64,000 nt of DNA, from NCBI GenBank assembly GCA_014529385.2, contig CM043966.1:88936587-89000586 (forward strand), in the 5' to 3' direction. This DNA comes from Adiantum capillus-veneris (taxonomy: Eukaryota > Streptophyta > Polypodiopsida > Polypodiales > Pteridaceae). The position numbers and the translations under genes are program-made. The notes under the pieces were generated by a model. That model was not told where the DNA came from, did not search any database, and saw only the letters and a program-made list of their open reading frames with translations. Shown one piece after another: positions 42,378-54,111 of this stretch (the stretch's first letter is position 1; each line of letters starts with the position of its first letter).

Positions 42378-43476
42378 TCAGATGATAACAGGTAGTTCCT
42401 CATATACTTGAGCAGCCGTGTCTTTCTCCATTTTGGCTGTTAATCCACTATTCTCTTCTTCGAAGCCTCATTCCCTCCTTTGTAACATAAATTGCTTTGT
42501 GGATCTCTTTTCCATTGGTCTCCTCGAGTGTTAGGGGCCTAAACTTAGTTAACGGATAGGGGAGAGCCTATGGTACCGCTCATGGATTTGATTAGGTGTA
42601 AGGAGGGTTCCACTCATTGCGTGTAGAAACCTAGACTTTCATCCATGATCGACTTCCATACTTTGCCGATCTCCTCTCTCAGCATTTCTTTTGCCTCTTT
42701 AATCAAGTGCTTCTCTTCTGTATGAGTTTCAAGTATATGCTCTTTCCAAGGCACCCCTTCTCGCTTTACCTGTGCAACTTTCCCTTGGGTGTGGGTGTTT
42801 GCTAATTCTATGTGTTGCAAGGGTTCTAGCTCCATCATTGGAGGATTCTCAATTCTCAATAAGCTTGTCTTTCTCAGTCACCTCAGTCTTTAGTCTCTGT
42901 AATTCATCCTTCAGTGAGTCCATCTTTTATGGTCTCCAAAGCCATATATGCTCCATCATTCTAGAGAGCCTCGCAACTATTGGATTGCGCCTCGTGTCTT
43001 CTCCAAGACTGCTTCTTGTCGTGTCGAACACGCTTCCAAATCTCCACCTTGTGTGTTGCAATGCTAGGATGAATTTGAAGCTCTTGAGTTAGGCTTTTGT
43101 AGGTAACAGGTTTTTGTTTTCTAATTTAAAATTTGGGCTTTTCCCATCCCCCAACAAATGATTGGAGTTCCTCTTGCTGTTGGAGAATATACCCAAGTGA
43201 TCATCCATATAAAGCTTGGATGGCCTTGTCATAGCAATTCATGTACATTCTAGACATGGCATGCATTGGGGTGGGAAGGCGGAAGAAATTATATCTAGTA
43301 TAGATGATGCAATGAACACTTTTTCACCACAAATATACTTTTAAGAATGTTATGAGCCCAATGGCAATTAACAAAGTGCTTAATTGAACAAGTTCGCCAC
43401 TTGCAAATCTCGCCTTTAAGGAGATACAAACAAAAGAGAAGCACAAGTTAAGCTTTCTATACTATGAGATCTCTAA
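42378..43476. other. Unassigned, with a small charged minus-strand ORF
   Basis: The minus ORF at 42859-42614 (81 aa, K/E-rich, coiled-coil-like, ending DESLGFYTQ) has no recognised family. Flanking sequence is AT-rich and shows no repeats. Confidence 0.3.
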
Positions 43477-43937
43477 AAGGGAAAATTACCAAAATGCTCC
43501 TCTAATTTTTGGAAATTCCGAAAATAGCTTTCAAATTTTAAAAATTCCCAAAATACCCTTGTATTTGTTTTGGTTGGATTGTTCAATATTTTCTAATCTT
43601 CGTTCCTTTTTGACAATTGACACCCGTTTTTGAGTGCTTAGCATGTAATTTGTCACAAATTATCTCACAAAAAGGCAATTATGTCTAAAAGTAATGAAGT
43701 CACAAGCGTATGCAACCAACCCAAATTCTAGTTTTAGCATCTTATATTGATAGCCAATGGGTTGCCTTATGAAAAAGTACAAATTTTTTTTTATTGTTGG
43801 ACAAATTTAATCTCACAACCAAGGGGTATATCGAGAATTTTGGAAAATTTGAAGGGGATTTTGGGAATTTATGGCAAGCTATTGGGGCTATTTTGGGATT
43901 TTTTCAAATTTGGGGGGTGTCTTGGTAATTTTCCCTT
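43477..43937. mobile_element. MITE-like element (461 bp) with ~50-bp imperfect TIRs
   Basis: The left end AAGGGAAAATTACCAA matches the inverted right end exactly for 16 bp. Similarity continues to about 50 bp (through ccaaaatagc). TCTAA at 43472-43476 and 43938-43942 is a likely 5-bp target duplication. No coding sequence. A related interior fragment lies at 45930-46062. Confidence 0.75.
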
Positions 43938-44027
43938 TCTAAAAATATGTCAAAACATACACTTAGTGCATGGCCGAAGTGAGTGCAATATCAAAGTATG
44001 GTGGGGAGCTAGCACTTTGTCTCCCCA

Positions 44028-44030
<3 letters not shown>

Positions 44031-44075
<45 letters not shown>
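44031..44075. repeat. (TC)n microsatellite, 45 bp
   Basis: Uninterrupted TC dinucleotide run. Confidence 0.98.
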
Positions 44076-44076
<1 letters not shown>

Positions 44077-44588
44077 AATAAGTGCCATACTTGAGTACAT
44101 ATATATATGTACTCCTCCGATGACCACCTTTGAAGGTGGCCTCATAGTAGCCATTGCAATCTTATGCATGTGGAAATTTCTCTTCACAAGCTTGCTGCAA
44201 CAAACCCCTGCCAATACTACACGCTCCATCTCTTAAGTGATTGCACGATTGCTTTGTAACTTTGCATGCTACATTTCTCTTTGTCCTTGTTACCTACTTG
44301 TAGATAGGCTTTCAAAACCATTGCTTGTCCGCTTGCCCCGTGACGAATGCTTGCTCATGCAGGCATCCCACACTCTTGCTTCATGCTCAGCTAGCCCTTG
44401 AGCTAGCCTCAAACATGCTACGACACCCTTCAATGTTTGATGATGTGGTCTAGATTGCTACTCTCTTTACCTTCTCCATCTCTTCTCCTATCAGGTGCAT
44501 TGACTAATGGCCTTCATTCTCTCTACATTGCCGAAGTGAGCGATCACAAGAAGTTTTGGACAAATTCTCACAATAATTCCCACATCAA

Positions 44589-44739
44589 CATCATGAGCTT
44601 TTGTGAGGGAGGCACTGCATACCTAGCTAGGTATGATTGGGGGCAGGGGATTGCCGGCACGGTGCGGGGGGTGGCGGTCCCTTGCCCCCAATCGTACTTG
44701 GCTAGGTATGCGGTGCCTCTCAAAGAGAAGCTCATGATG
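44589..44739 (+). ncRNA. Long imperfect hairpin, possible miRNA-like or foldback precursor
   Basis: Arms 44589-44650 and 44678-44739 are reverse complements over about 62 bp with a ~27-nt GC-rich loop. In the inner 35 bp there are five differences, and all five become G-U pairs if the plus strand is transcribed. Two of six or so outer differences are also wobble pairs. This could be a MIRNA-like locus, a hairpin siRNA source or a short foldback element. No expression evidence is available from sequence. Confidence 0.5.
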
Positions 44740-45929
44740 TTATTCATTGTATGAAAAACACTGGAAAAGCCTCCGTTTTCCTACATGAGAAAATTTCTAA
44801 ATCTTCTCGTTCATGCAGCCGGTTAATGGTGCCCTATAGTCACTATTGTGTTCATAACCTCATCCTCTTCCTATTATAACAACCCACTGACTTGGCCTTT
44901 GTGATCAAGACACCTGCATTGTGCAACATCACATGCAAGCTAAGCAGGGCATCAACAATCCACACGATGTCTAGTAGCGTTCTCTTCAAACATAGTACAC
45001 TACTACAAAGGCCGTCACTCATAATCGTGGAGTTTGTTACAAGTATCGTCGCGTGTTTCCACGAATGCACGTATGGAGGGGGTGCTACTCTTGGCGAACA
45101 CAATGTGGTTAAGGTAATGTGCTTGATGGGTGTGATAAGCTTCCAGGGATAGAAGGCCAAGTGACTTGAAGTTCCAATTAAATGATGGTAATTATATGGG
45201 TGTTTGCATAATGGACGAATATGTACCCCTCGTAATATGACCAATGCTTTGTCTTGCTTAAAGCTTGCAGGTAGCCTGTAGGGCAAACTGCCTAGGAAAA
45301 CATGCCTCAAGAAGGACGGAATTCTTCAATGTCTCATAGGCACATGTCAAGGAACGATGGATATATCCTGAGAAGCCTTGATCAAAGTTACATGGCAAAG
45401 GAAATGACCTAAAGCAATTCGAGTCGTCAAAAAATAGAAAGTAGTAGTGCTAAGTTCATATCATTTGAATATCTCTTTAGACTCCGAGTATGAAGGCTAG
45501 AAAACCTTAGAGTAAAATTCCAACTTGCCACAAATTATCTAAATTTAGTGGATTTAAATTTAGCAGGTTTTGGAAGCAACTTGACGGCACCTCCAAAGCA
45601 TTGTGCTAAGGTTTCACACAAGAGGTGAATTTTCAAAGCTCAAGGGCGAGTGTCACCTTTTACCAAAGCCCATCCTAATTCAACAAGTCCTAAATTAGTA
45701 GGTAGGCTGTAGCCCGGGTTAGCTTCATAAGTCTCCAAGATTTGTGCAAAGGTCTTGCACTCGAGCTAATCAATAAAAGGGTAAGTTTATGGTTTTTAAT
45801 AAATGCAAGGGAAAAGCTAAAGGCTAAAGTTAGATCAGCTATTCCTCATTTAGTAAGTTGACTCTAATCCTTCTTTACTAAGCTCCAAGCAAATCGGGTT
45901 GTTATCAATTGATCGGCAATCGGCCTTCG
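44740..45929. other. No recognisable gene
   Basis: Only short uninformative ORFs. The minus ORF at 45310-44852 (152 aa) has no motif I recognise and the sequence shows no coding bias visible by eye. Confidence 0.35.
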
Positions 45930-46062
45930 TATGAAAAGCTAGAAATTTTTTTATCTTTGGGGAAATTGAATCGCACAACCAAGTGTATTTTAGGAATTTT
46001 GGAAGGGAATTTTGAAAATTTATGACAATATATTGGGGGTATTTTGGGAATTTTTGAAACTT
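45930..46062. repeat. Fragment related to the 43477-43937 MITE
   Basis: Shares the order aaattttttt, cacaaccaagggta-like, gaattttgg, gggaatttt, tattttgggaattttt with 43790-43905. The outer TIRs are missing or decayed. Confidence 0.55.
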
Positions 46063-46223
46063 GAGGCCGATGACCTAGCCCGTAGTCCACGCCCTGACTA
46101 CTAAAGAAGTGTTGTTTGGTAGCTCCCAAATGCTCTGAAAGGGGTGGCCATGGACTTTCCACACTCTGGATGATCAATGTTACCTCTCTGGCCAATGTGG
46201 TATGAGCCCCACCCGGACTGGCC

Positions 46224-46532
46224 GGTGTGTCCACATTGGGCGTCCGTTGGTGGGCGATCCAAAAGTGCCCGTGCCGCGCACGGAACAAGGAAGGTCCAAC
46301 TCAAAGATGATATCTTATGGAGCACATCCACCAAGGTGGCCATGAAATTTGAGCTCTGTGTAGCCTTGCTAAAGATGCTCGTCGGTGTGTCCACATTGGG
46401 CGTCCGTTGGTGGGCGGTCCAAAAGTGCTTGGGCGCCCGGACTAGGGAATGTCCAACTCAAAGATGATATCTTCTGGAGCATGTCCACCAAGGTGGCCAT
46501 GCAAGTTGAGCTTTGTGTAGCCTTGTAGTCCT
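46224..46532. repeat. Direct tandem duplication, 160-bp unit
   Basis: Both units start ggtgtgtccacattgggcgt (46224 and 46384). They share ccaactcaaagatgatatct and ccaccaaggtggccatg. Substitutions and a small indel separate the copies. Confidence 0.9.
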
Positions 46533-46559
46533 GGGAGTGGTGGTAAGCCAAATATAAGA

Positions 46560-47363
46560 ACTGCTAATGCAATATTGAAGAACAAGAACTCCTGAAAAAC
46601 ACCACTGCCACAATACTAGAGTGAGTAAAACCAATCCCAAAATTAAAATGAGAACCAAATAAAAAAGAAAAAAGTGGTATGTACAATGGATTCCAATGGT
46701 GGTGAGACCTAAGGGTGTTGCTTGAATGAATGGGAGGAAGATGTTGTTGGAGGTGGGGGATAGGCCGAAAATAGGATAGGCGGCAGGTGGATGGAGTATG
46801 GCGGGAAGGGTTATGGTGGGGGAATGGAGAGGCTATTGTGGGAACTATATAGGGTATCCAAGTGGTGGAGGAGGGTGTCGAGGATGGTGCAGGTGAGCGG
46901 TGTGGAGGGTAAGCCACAAGAAATGACTGTCACCAATTTGTACCACAACTTTGCCACTTTTGGATGAATATTGGCAGCTACAAGTGCCCCACTTTTTTTT
47001 TTTCAAGAAAGAGAGATGAAGAGTTTTCCACACAAGAAAGGAAACCAAAGGTGCACCACAAGATGAAGAGAACGGAAAGTAAACTATATCACTTGAGTTT
47101 GAGAAAACAAGGAGAGGGATGACTGAGCAAGAGATGACATAGGAGCAAAAAATTAGAGAGAGTGGGAGGGAAAGAAAGAACAACTTTTGATAGAGATCCT
47201 TGAGGAAGAGAGATAAAGAAAGAGAACTATTGCAATAGAAAGAAACAAAGAGATAGAGAGAGAATCCACTAGGGTATGGATGCTAGAAAAGAGAGGTAGA
47301 GAAAGAGACTGGGGGGAGAGAGAGAGTTTCACTTGCTTTGGACTGTGCACACAATGAGGAAGC

Positions 47364-47415
<52 letters not shown>

Positions 47416-47640
47416 CATATGTCCGAGCACACAAGAAATATAGATAGTGAGAGAGAGGGGAAAACAAAGCGTTTACGACTCGTATGACCTGTCAAAGCCA
47501 ACATTCGTGCTGGAGTAAGACATCGATACCAAAAGCTTAGCTTTCACAAGGAAGAACTGGTCTACAAGTGAAAAAGCACAACTAGAAGAAGTATCGAGCA
47601 ATCCGAGTTATAATCAAAACCTTTTCCAATGGAAAGCCAT
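46560..47640. other. Purine-rich low-complexity region
   Basis: A/G-rich on the plus strand. Open frames here are artefacts of low complexity (S/L-rich on the minus strand). Confidence 0.5.
47365..47413. repeat. (AG)n microsatellite, about 48 bp
   Basis: Uninterrupted AG dinucleotide run inside a wider purine-rich tract. Confidence 0.97.
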
Positions 47641-48764
47641 AAACATCCGTCATGAATCTTCAACGAAAGTTGCCTTCTCTTCATCCTCTTGACTATGAAG
47701 CCTTGCAGCCTGTTATTGACAGAGCTATGAAGCTAGCAGTTCCTTACACTACAGTATTGCGCATGAAAGTGAAGATATTGTGTGTCATTCAACACAAAAT
47801 TTGCGCGGTTGCGGCCTGGTGGTGGTTGGACAAAGGGACGGATGAAGGAAGATGGAGAGAGAGGTGAGGGCAGGCCCGAAAGGCGAGCTGGAAAGGCGAG
47901 GGCATCCTGTGGGTTGAAAAGGACGAGCGGGAAAGGGCGAGGGCATTAGGGTAAAGGGCCTAATAAAAAACCACCCCCCAAAGAAGCACAATGACACCCC
48001 CAATAATAATACAAAGCTGAACCAACTTTGTGCAATTCAAAAGAATGCTCAACGTTCATTTTATTTGAAATGCAACCTTTTCATTGGGCAATGGATGACT
48101 TTAACCCTTGTTGGCACCCATGTCTTTCTTTTGGGGTTGGTGTGTCTTCTTTTTCACACCCATTTTTGTTACACAAGAATGCATAAATGGATTTATAACT
48201 TTCGGCTCCGATCATCAAAAAAGTTGAGATCAATTTTTTCGTAAAGCTCTCGATGAAGCGAATCAAATGAGCTACTGACTGGTTATAATTGGTCTCGGAG
48301 ATCGGAGATCTAGGCTCCCTCTCTTAGGTGGCCTTAAGTTGGGGGTTTTACCCTAGGGTAGAGGTGCCAGTTGTGGTACGGCCCCCAGGAACAGGACAAG
48401 TAAGGCTCTTTTATATTACGTTTGATGACCAGAAAGGCACGAAAAAGAGAAGCCCAAACGGCTAGTTGATTTGAAATAACGCCATTCCATTGGCCAGTGC
48501 ATGGGCTCAAGCCTCCGTGGGTGCATTTTACCTCTTTTGGCCCTAGTTGGTGTTCTTATTCATGCCAATTTTTGATACACTAGATTCGGAAAATTGCGCC
48601 GAGACTACCGGTTCTCAAACCCGACCAATCCCAAATTACTTCTCCTGAAAGCTTATGAAAAGGCAATTAAAATGAGCTAAGGTAGAGAGAGATTCAAGCT
48701 CGGAGGAGAGAGATTCAAGCTCCCCAAGTTACCCATCCCCCTACTGGCTCCTCTACCCTAGGCA
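47641..48764. other. No recognisable gene
   Basis: Mixed-complexity sequence. A short G/A-rich piece at 47870-47945 resembles the minisatellite that begins at 48765. Confidence 0.35.
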
Positions 48765-49665
48765 GCCCAGAAAGGCCGGACTGAATTGGGAGAGTAGAGA
48801 GAAGAAGGGAATATGCGAGGTGAAGGGAAGAAGGGTGGGTTGGAATGCGCTGGCTAGAAAGGACGCGGGAAGGAGAGAAGGGACGGGGTGGAAAGGGCGG
48901 GCTGAATTGGGCGAGTAGAGAGAAGAAGGGAAAGGCGAGGCAAAGGGCGAGTTGGAACTGGCTGGCCGGAAAGGGGGAGGCAAGGGGAGAAGGGCGTGCT
49001 AGAAAGAAGAAGGGAAAATACGAGGCAAAGGGTGGGTTGGAATGGGCTGGCCAAAAAGGGCTAGGCAAGGGGAGAAGGGCAGGCTAGAAAGGGCGGGCTG
49101 AATTGGCTAGCCAAAAAGGGTTGGCCGGAAAGAGCGTGGCGAAGGGGCTAGAGGGCTAAGGCGATGGGCCGAAAAGGGCGAGGTGAAGGGCAGATTGGAA
49201 CGGGCTGGTTAGAAAGGGGAGAAGGGAGGGCTGAATTGGGCAAGTAGAGAGAAGAAGGGAAAAGGCAAGGCGAAGGGCGGGTTGGAACGGGCTGACCAGA
49301 AAGGCCGAAGCAAGGGGAGAAGGGCGGACTGTAACGGGTTGGCTGAATTGGGCGAGTAGAGAGAAAAAGGGAAAAGGTGAGGCGAAGGGAAGTAGGGCAC
49401 ACCGGAAAGGGCGGGCTGAATTGGGCGAGTAGAGAGAAGAAGGCAGGGGTAGGTCGCTGAATTGGGCTAGGGGAGAGAGAAAGAAAGGGGTGGGTAGCAA
49501 AGAGAGAAGGGAAAGCGGGGCGAGTGGAAAGAGAAAAAAATAGGGGCCGGTTATGGGGCGAGAGCGAGTGGAGAGAGAAAATGGGATGAGGGGTGAGTGG
49601 AGAGAGGAAAAGGGCAAGGGGTAGGTTATGGGGCGAGTAGAGAGAGAAAATGGGCGAGGGGCAGA
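48765..49665. repeat. G/A-rich minisatellite-like array
   Basis: About seven copies of gctgaattgggcgagtagag (near 48780, 48901, 49098, 49230, 49341, 49418 and 49461) alternate with gaagggcgggttggaacggg and aggggagaagggc. Spacing between copies is irregular (46-197 bp). Long minus-strand ORFs in it are low-complexity P/S/L products, not genes. Confidence 0.8.
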
Positions 49666-49734
49666 GCGTCAGTATGATCACGCGAGCAACAAGGCAGGGC
49701 GAGCAAGCTGAAAGCAAAGTCGGGTTAAGTCATG

Positions 49735-50500
49735 TGAGGTCCTTGTATGACCAAGCAAAGACATCCTTACAATTGGTGATAAAGGAAAACATTAAATCTT
49801 GTAACTAGGGTTGATCCCAAAGTCATCTAGCTAGCAATATTGGGTTTGGCTCTTCCTCAGTACCTAAGTTGACTTCTTTGACCAGGTCTTATTGATAATT
49901 GCCTAGGTTCCAATCTTCAGCTACATCTTGGCTAGCTTTGGTCAATGCATTCACATCATGAGCAGGACTCTGATCCATAGGAAAGTCTTATGCTTACTTC
50001 TGTAACCATCCTGGAGGAAGTTCCTCTAGAGACAAGTCATCTCTACTTTTCTTTGAGCTGGTGTGCGGACTCTTGGGTGGGGTGGGGTCGGTTGAAGCCT
50101 TGCATATGGGCAGGAAAGAATCATCTATCTCAGTTTCTTGCTCTAATTCTTCCTCTTGTTTCCCTTGTAGGGGAGACTTCTTACCATGCTTGTGGTGAGT
50201 GACGGGCTCTTCGACACCAAGAGACTCCACCTATTCAATACCTGTGTATTCCTCCATTCCAGTGAGGACTACAAAACAGTGAGGGTTGGGTGCTGCTTCT
50301 AACCATTCTAGGAGCTTATTGTCTTCACCAGGGATGTTGGGTAAGCTTTCTTCCTCTAGTGTGTTCTTCTAGGTAGCTTTAGCTTTTGCTTTCTGGTCAT
50401 CATGTTGTGTAATGATGAGGGAAGGCTTTCTATTGGATGGTTAGCTCCACTTTCTGGTTGGATTTGTCTATGCCATGTACTTGGTGTAATGATCCACATT
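49735..50500 (-). pseudogene. Gypsy E linker before RT
   Basis: On the minus strand the sequence reads VNLGTEEEPNPI (about 49860), and later NCKDVFAWSYKDL (about 49750), the conserved segment upstream of RT in one large group of plant gypsy elements. Stops interrupt it. RT itself is missing; the sequence gives way to the minisatellite. Confidence 0.6.
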
Positions 50501-50535
50501 GTATCATTGCCCCATTCATGAAGTGCACACATATG

Positions 50536-50817
50536 TCAAAGCCAAGTCCTACCAATCAGTAGAGGAAAACTCTTATCCACTTTTGGCAGCTGGACTAACA
50601 CAAAGTCAAGCCAAAAAGTGAACCCTTCTACAACCATTCGGACTTGTTCCACCACTCCGATCGGGTGGACTTTGCGTTGGTCGGCTAAGGTGATAGTGAA
50701 AGTGGCGCTCTTGGTGGGCGCTAAGCCAAGCTGTCGCATGGTGAACTTTAGCATGAGGTTGATCCCTGAGCCACCATCCAATATGACACATGTAAATTGA
50801 TGGCCATAAATGGACAC
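50536..50817 (-). pseudogene. Gypsy E aspartic protease
   Basis: The minus ORF reads MSIYGHQFTCVILDGGSGINLM, a retroviral-type protease active-site region. The usual D-S/T-G is D-G-G here, as in related plant elements. TITLADQRKVHPIGVVEQV and the closing FPLLIGRTWL follow in the expected order. It lies downstream of the gag and knuckle on the same strand. It would process the polyprotein if intact. Confidence 0.72.
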
Positions 50818-51182
50818 TGTGAGGTGAGGAATTTTATACTACAATGAGGGTTGCCGGTGGGTAGGAAATCATGTATGACTCTTCAAAGGAAATTTTGGGC
50901 AAGTGCCTGCCACTATTTGGGCATGAAGGATAAAGAGCTTGGATTTCCTTGAGAAGGTCACCTATTTGGAGAAGTTCATACAATGAGATGCTTTTGTAGG
51001 TGGTCTTTAGAATCTCCTCAGCTGGCAATGATGCTAACCTGTGAAGCCTTCCTTGTGGAAGAGATTGGGCCTCCATGTCCTATAGGGAATCTACGTATGC
51101 TTGCTCGAATGCCGATGGCATAACTATATTATGTGGCTCTGCCTCTTCTTCTTCCACTATCACCTGCAACGTAGTTGACTCC

Positions 51183-51989
51183 TTAGGTTGTCTTGTAGGC
51201 AAAGGCTTTTCTATGGGCAAGGATAGGTTCTAGGCTATCCTTTGAGCTCTTGTGAGTACTCCAATAGTGCTTGATATTTCTTGAGCCAATGTAGCAGGTG
51301 AAGGTGAAGGGTGAGGAGTGAGGACATGAGTGGATGGTGAGGGAAAAGTGTACATAGTGGGCTCTTGAAGTAAGCAGAGAATTTATCAATATCATGTTGA
51401 GAGAAGAAGATGGACGTTGCTTGGGGTAGTCTCTCAAATAGTGATCTTTGGCATCTGGACAATGTCTACATGGTGGAGCTCCTTCTGGAAGAGAACATCT
51501 AGTTTGGTAGTGACCATATTTGTCACACCTATAGCACATCACTTGGCGTTTTTCCGCCCTAGGGTAGCTAGGGCGTGGAGGGGGCGGTACCGTTGGGGCG
51601 GAGACTTGGTCTGGGCTAGGGGTAGTAATGAAGCCCTGGATTACAGGGCCACCATAAGGGGTCATACTGGGTACAATGGGAGATGGTAGCAATGGTAGGG
51701 AAGTACTAGGGCCGATGTGAGTAGCCAGTGGTGAGCTCGTAGAAGGGCCCATGGGGGCTGCGCTCATGTGCATGGCCGAGGCCCAGTTTTGGTGCAGATG
51801 ATGGACACCCTTTAGATGGTAGAAATCTTTAGCTTCATGACCGCCTTTACCACAGAATTGATAGTGGACCATCATGGGAAATTCTTGAGGCGGGTGGTCG
51901 GGATTGTTGCAGTTTTTGCACCATACTTGGGCCCTTGCCTCTTGTTGTGCTTTCAGTTCCTCTAGCTCCCTTTTGAGTTGTGCCACCAC
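51183..51989 (-). pseudogene. Gypsy E Gag C-terminal part with zinc knuckle
   Basis: The minus ORF starts after a coiled segment (QLKRELEELKAQQEARAQ). It carries a C/H-rich stretch (CKNCNNPDH, then CGKGGHEAKDF), a proline/serine-rich linker with repeated GPSTS, and the CCHC knuckle CYRCDKYGHYQTRC (about 51500). The upstream minus sequence to 52914 holds the capsid-like half. The frame decays toward 51183. Confidence 0.75.
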
Positions 51990-52914
51990 ATCTGGCGGAC
52001 TGAGACGATCGAGCCAATGTTGCTAATGACATCTTTTCATCCTGTAGTGCCCACTGTAGCTTAAGGGTTTCTAATTATCTTTTGAGAGCCACCAGGGTGT
52101 CATCAGTAGGGTCATTCATAAGAACAGTAGGCAAAGAGTTACTTGGTGAGGTGACAAATTGTGATTTGGCATTTTTTATTTTGGTGGTAGCCGCAACAAA
52201 ATAATCCATGGTAGCTTCAAACCACAAGGTTTTGAAAATCTTCTATTAAGTTAAAGTACGCAAGGCCTTCTCCACCCAGTTCTTGATCATGAAATCTCTT
52301 GGTTGTTGGGGTAACATGGCTACCAAGGATCTAGCTCTGGTCATCACCTCTGCAAAAGTCTCCTCATTACCCAACTCCAAGCTTTCCAGCTGGTCCAAGG
52401 CCTTCTCCCTATAGTCGCCCAGTTGAAACTCAATAGTGAAAGCCGCCTTGAGGGCATTCTAGGTGGCGAAGTGGCCCTCTACAAACTGACTATACCACTT
52501 GTCAGCCAATCCCTCTAGGATGGAAGGAAAAAGCACCATGTAGGCATCTTCTCGGTTTAGCCCACGGCTTTAGCAAAGTGACAAGAACCGCCTCACATGG
52601 TCGACAACATCCTCAGGAGATAGTCCCTTAAAAGTCGGAAACTTGATGCTGACCCTCAAGAGAAGGTTTGTCAATTCCTCCGCCATGGTAGGCTTGATGA
52701 GAGGGGTGGGAGGTGATTTAGGAGAAGAAGTTGGAGAGGGTGATGATGGTGGAGACGGTGAAGGTGACCTCGGTGGCTCAGGACAAGGCTTGGACGAAGG
52801 TAAAGGCAATGGTACAGGTGAGGTGGCGAAAGGCAAGTATAAGTGGCGACGATGCTAAATCTTCACAGGATTTCTTAGACGTTCTCCACTTGACTTAGAG
52901 CGAGTAACAGGCAT
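51990..52914 (-). pseudogene. Gypsy E Gag N-terminal and capsid-like part
   Basis: The minus frame starts MPVTRSKSSGERLRN at 52914. After a stop and a proline-rich linker come FPTFKGLSPEDVVDHVRRFL, LADKWYSQF and EFQLGDYREKALDQLESL, a retrotransposon Gag pattern (capsid, RNA packaging). A TAA at 52572-52570 and others interrupt it. No LTR or PBS could be recognised upstream. Confidence 0.72.
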
Positions 52915-53781
52915 CCACATATGCAAAAATTGAGTTTCCTAAAATTTAGGATAGGTGGTTGGAGTGACCACTGACTACAAATCCTATGGCACCCTAGAAT
53001 GCGGACACTGTATTGGCTTGCCTCAATCTAGATTCCCAGGTGACTGGGCTAGCTTGCAAGACCTGATAGAGCGGTCCCACTGGGCGTGCAAAAAATGAGA
53101 GCGGTTGTAGACGAAAATGGTGCACATGGTGCTCTCTAGTGGTGGGGTGCTCTAGATACAGTATGCATGCAGACTCACAAGCTAGCTCAAATCTACAGAC
53201 AATAGTGCAAAGACACGAACAATGAACAAAAACTAACAATAGCCACAAGCCCTCCAAGGCAACACCCTATACATAACCAAAAAGACCATACAAAGACTAA
53301 TCTGGCTACGGCCAACTCTGCCCAGTCCCACAACTACCAGCAAGGTACAATGGGGATGTAGAGGCTGAGGTGCAATGGAGAGTGTAGTGGTGCAAGTACA
53401 ACTAAAAACCACAATGTAACTAGTGCCCAAGAGTGTACAAGACTAAGACTAGACTCCATAACTCTGGCTAGCCTCTCTCAAGACTCTCCCTCACATGTTA
53501 CACAGATGCACACACACATTTATGCAACATAAGAGTTCCTTGGGATGATGCAAGATAGGAGTTTTTTTGGAAATATCAAGCGATAGTTTTTCAAAAGACT
53601 GAGCATTCTCGGTTATTGAAAATCTTACTATCATGCTTTTATGTCCAATCAAACCTTAAGCTCAATTCATTGTTATCGCTTTGCATGCACTAATGACTAC
53701 ACAAATTGCACAATGCCCACTAAAGGCATGGATCATTAGCTCCATCATTAGATATCTTGTCACATCTAGGGACTCCATTCT
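52915..53781. other. Upstream of gypsy E, no feature recognised
   Basis: This would be expected to hold the element E leader and 5' LTR on the minus strand, but no PBS or LTR ends are convincing. Confidence 0.35.
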
Positions 53782-54111
53782 TTGAAGGACATACTCAAGA
53801 GGCACAAGGCGGCTATCTCCAAACAATGTGAAGCCAAAGTTTGTCACAAAATGTTATCTTCTTTAAGGAAACTTATAGGAGGATATGCTCAAAGAGATAA
53901 TCAACAAAGATCTATGACTATTTTCAAGTGCAATCACCTATGCTTGCATCTGCAGGGAATTTGGCGTTATATAAGGAGCCAATATAGGCAATCAAACCTA
54001 TCACAAATCATAAGTAAGGGGCTACCAAATAAAGATGTTTTCCTTGAAAATTCTTTGGTCAATGTATCCACTAAGCGTAGAGAGTTTCGTGAATACATAA
54101 AAAGTTTTTGA
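53782..54111 (+). CDS. Unrecognised ORF, 109 aa
   Basis: The frame contains KRHKAAISKQCEAK and a basic middle and end (KRREFREYIKSF). I do not recognise the family. It opens without a clear ATG and sits among degenerate repeats, so it may be a remnant of a mobile element or chance. Confidence 0.2.
   Translation: MKDILKRHKAAISKQCEAKVCHKMLSSLRKLIGGYAQRDNQQRSMTIFKCNHLCLHLQGIWRYIRSQYRQSNLSQIISKGLPNKDVFLENSLVNVSTKRREFREYIKSF

Noticed and set aside
48715-49717. Long minus-strand ORFs rich in P, S, L and F
   Set aside because: They come from the G/A-rich minisatellite; the repeated unit yields open frames by composition alone.
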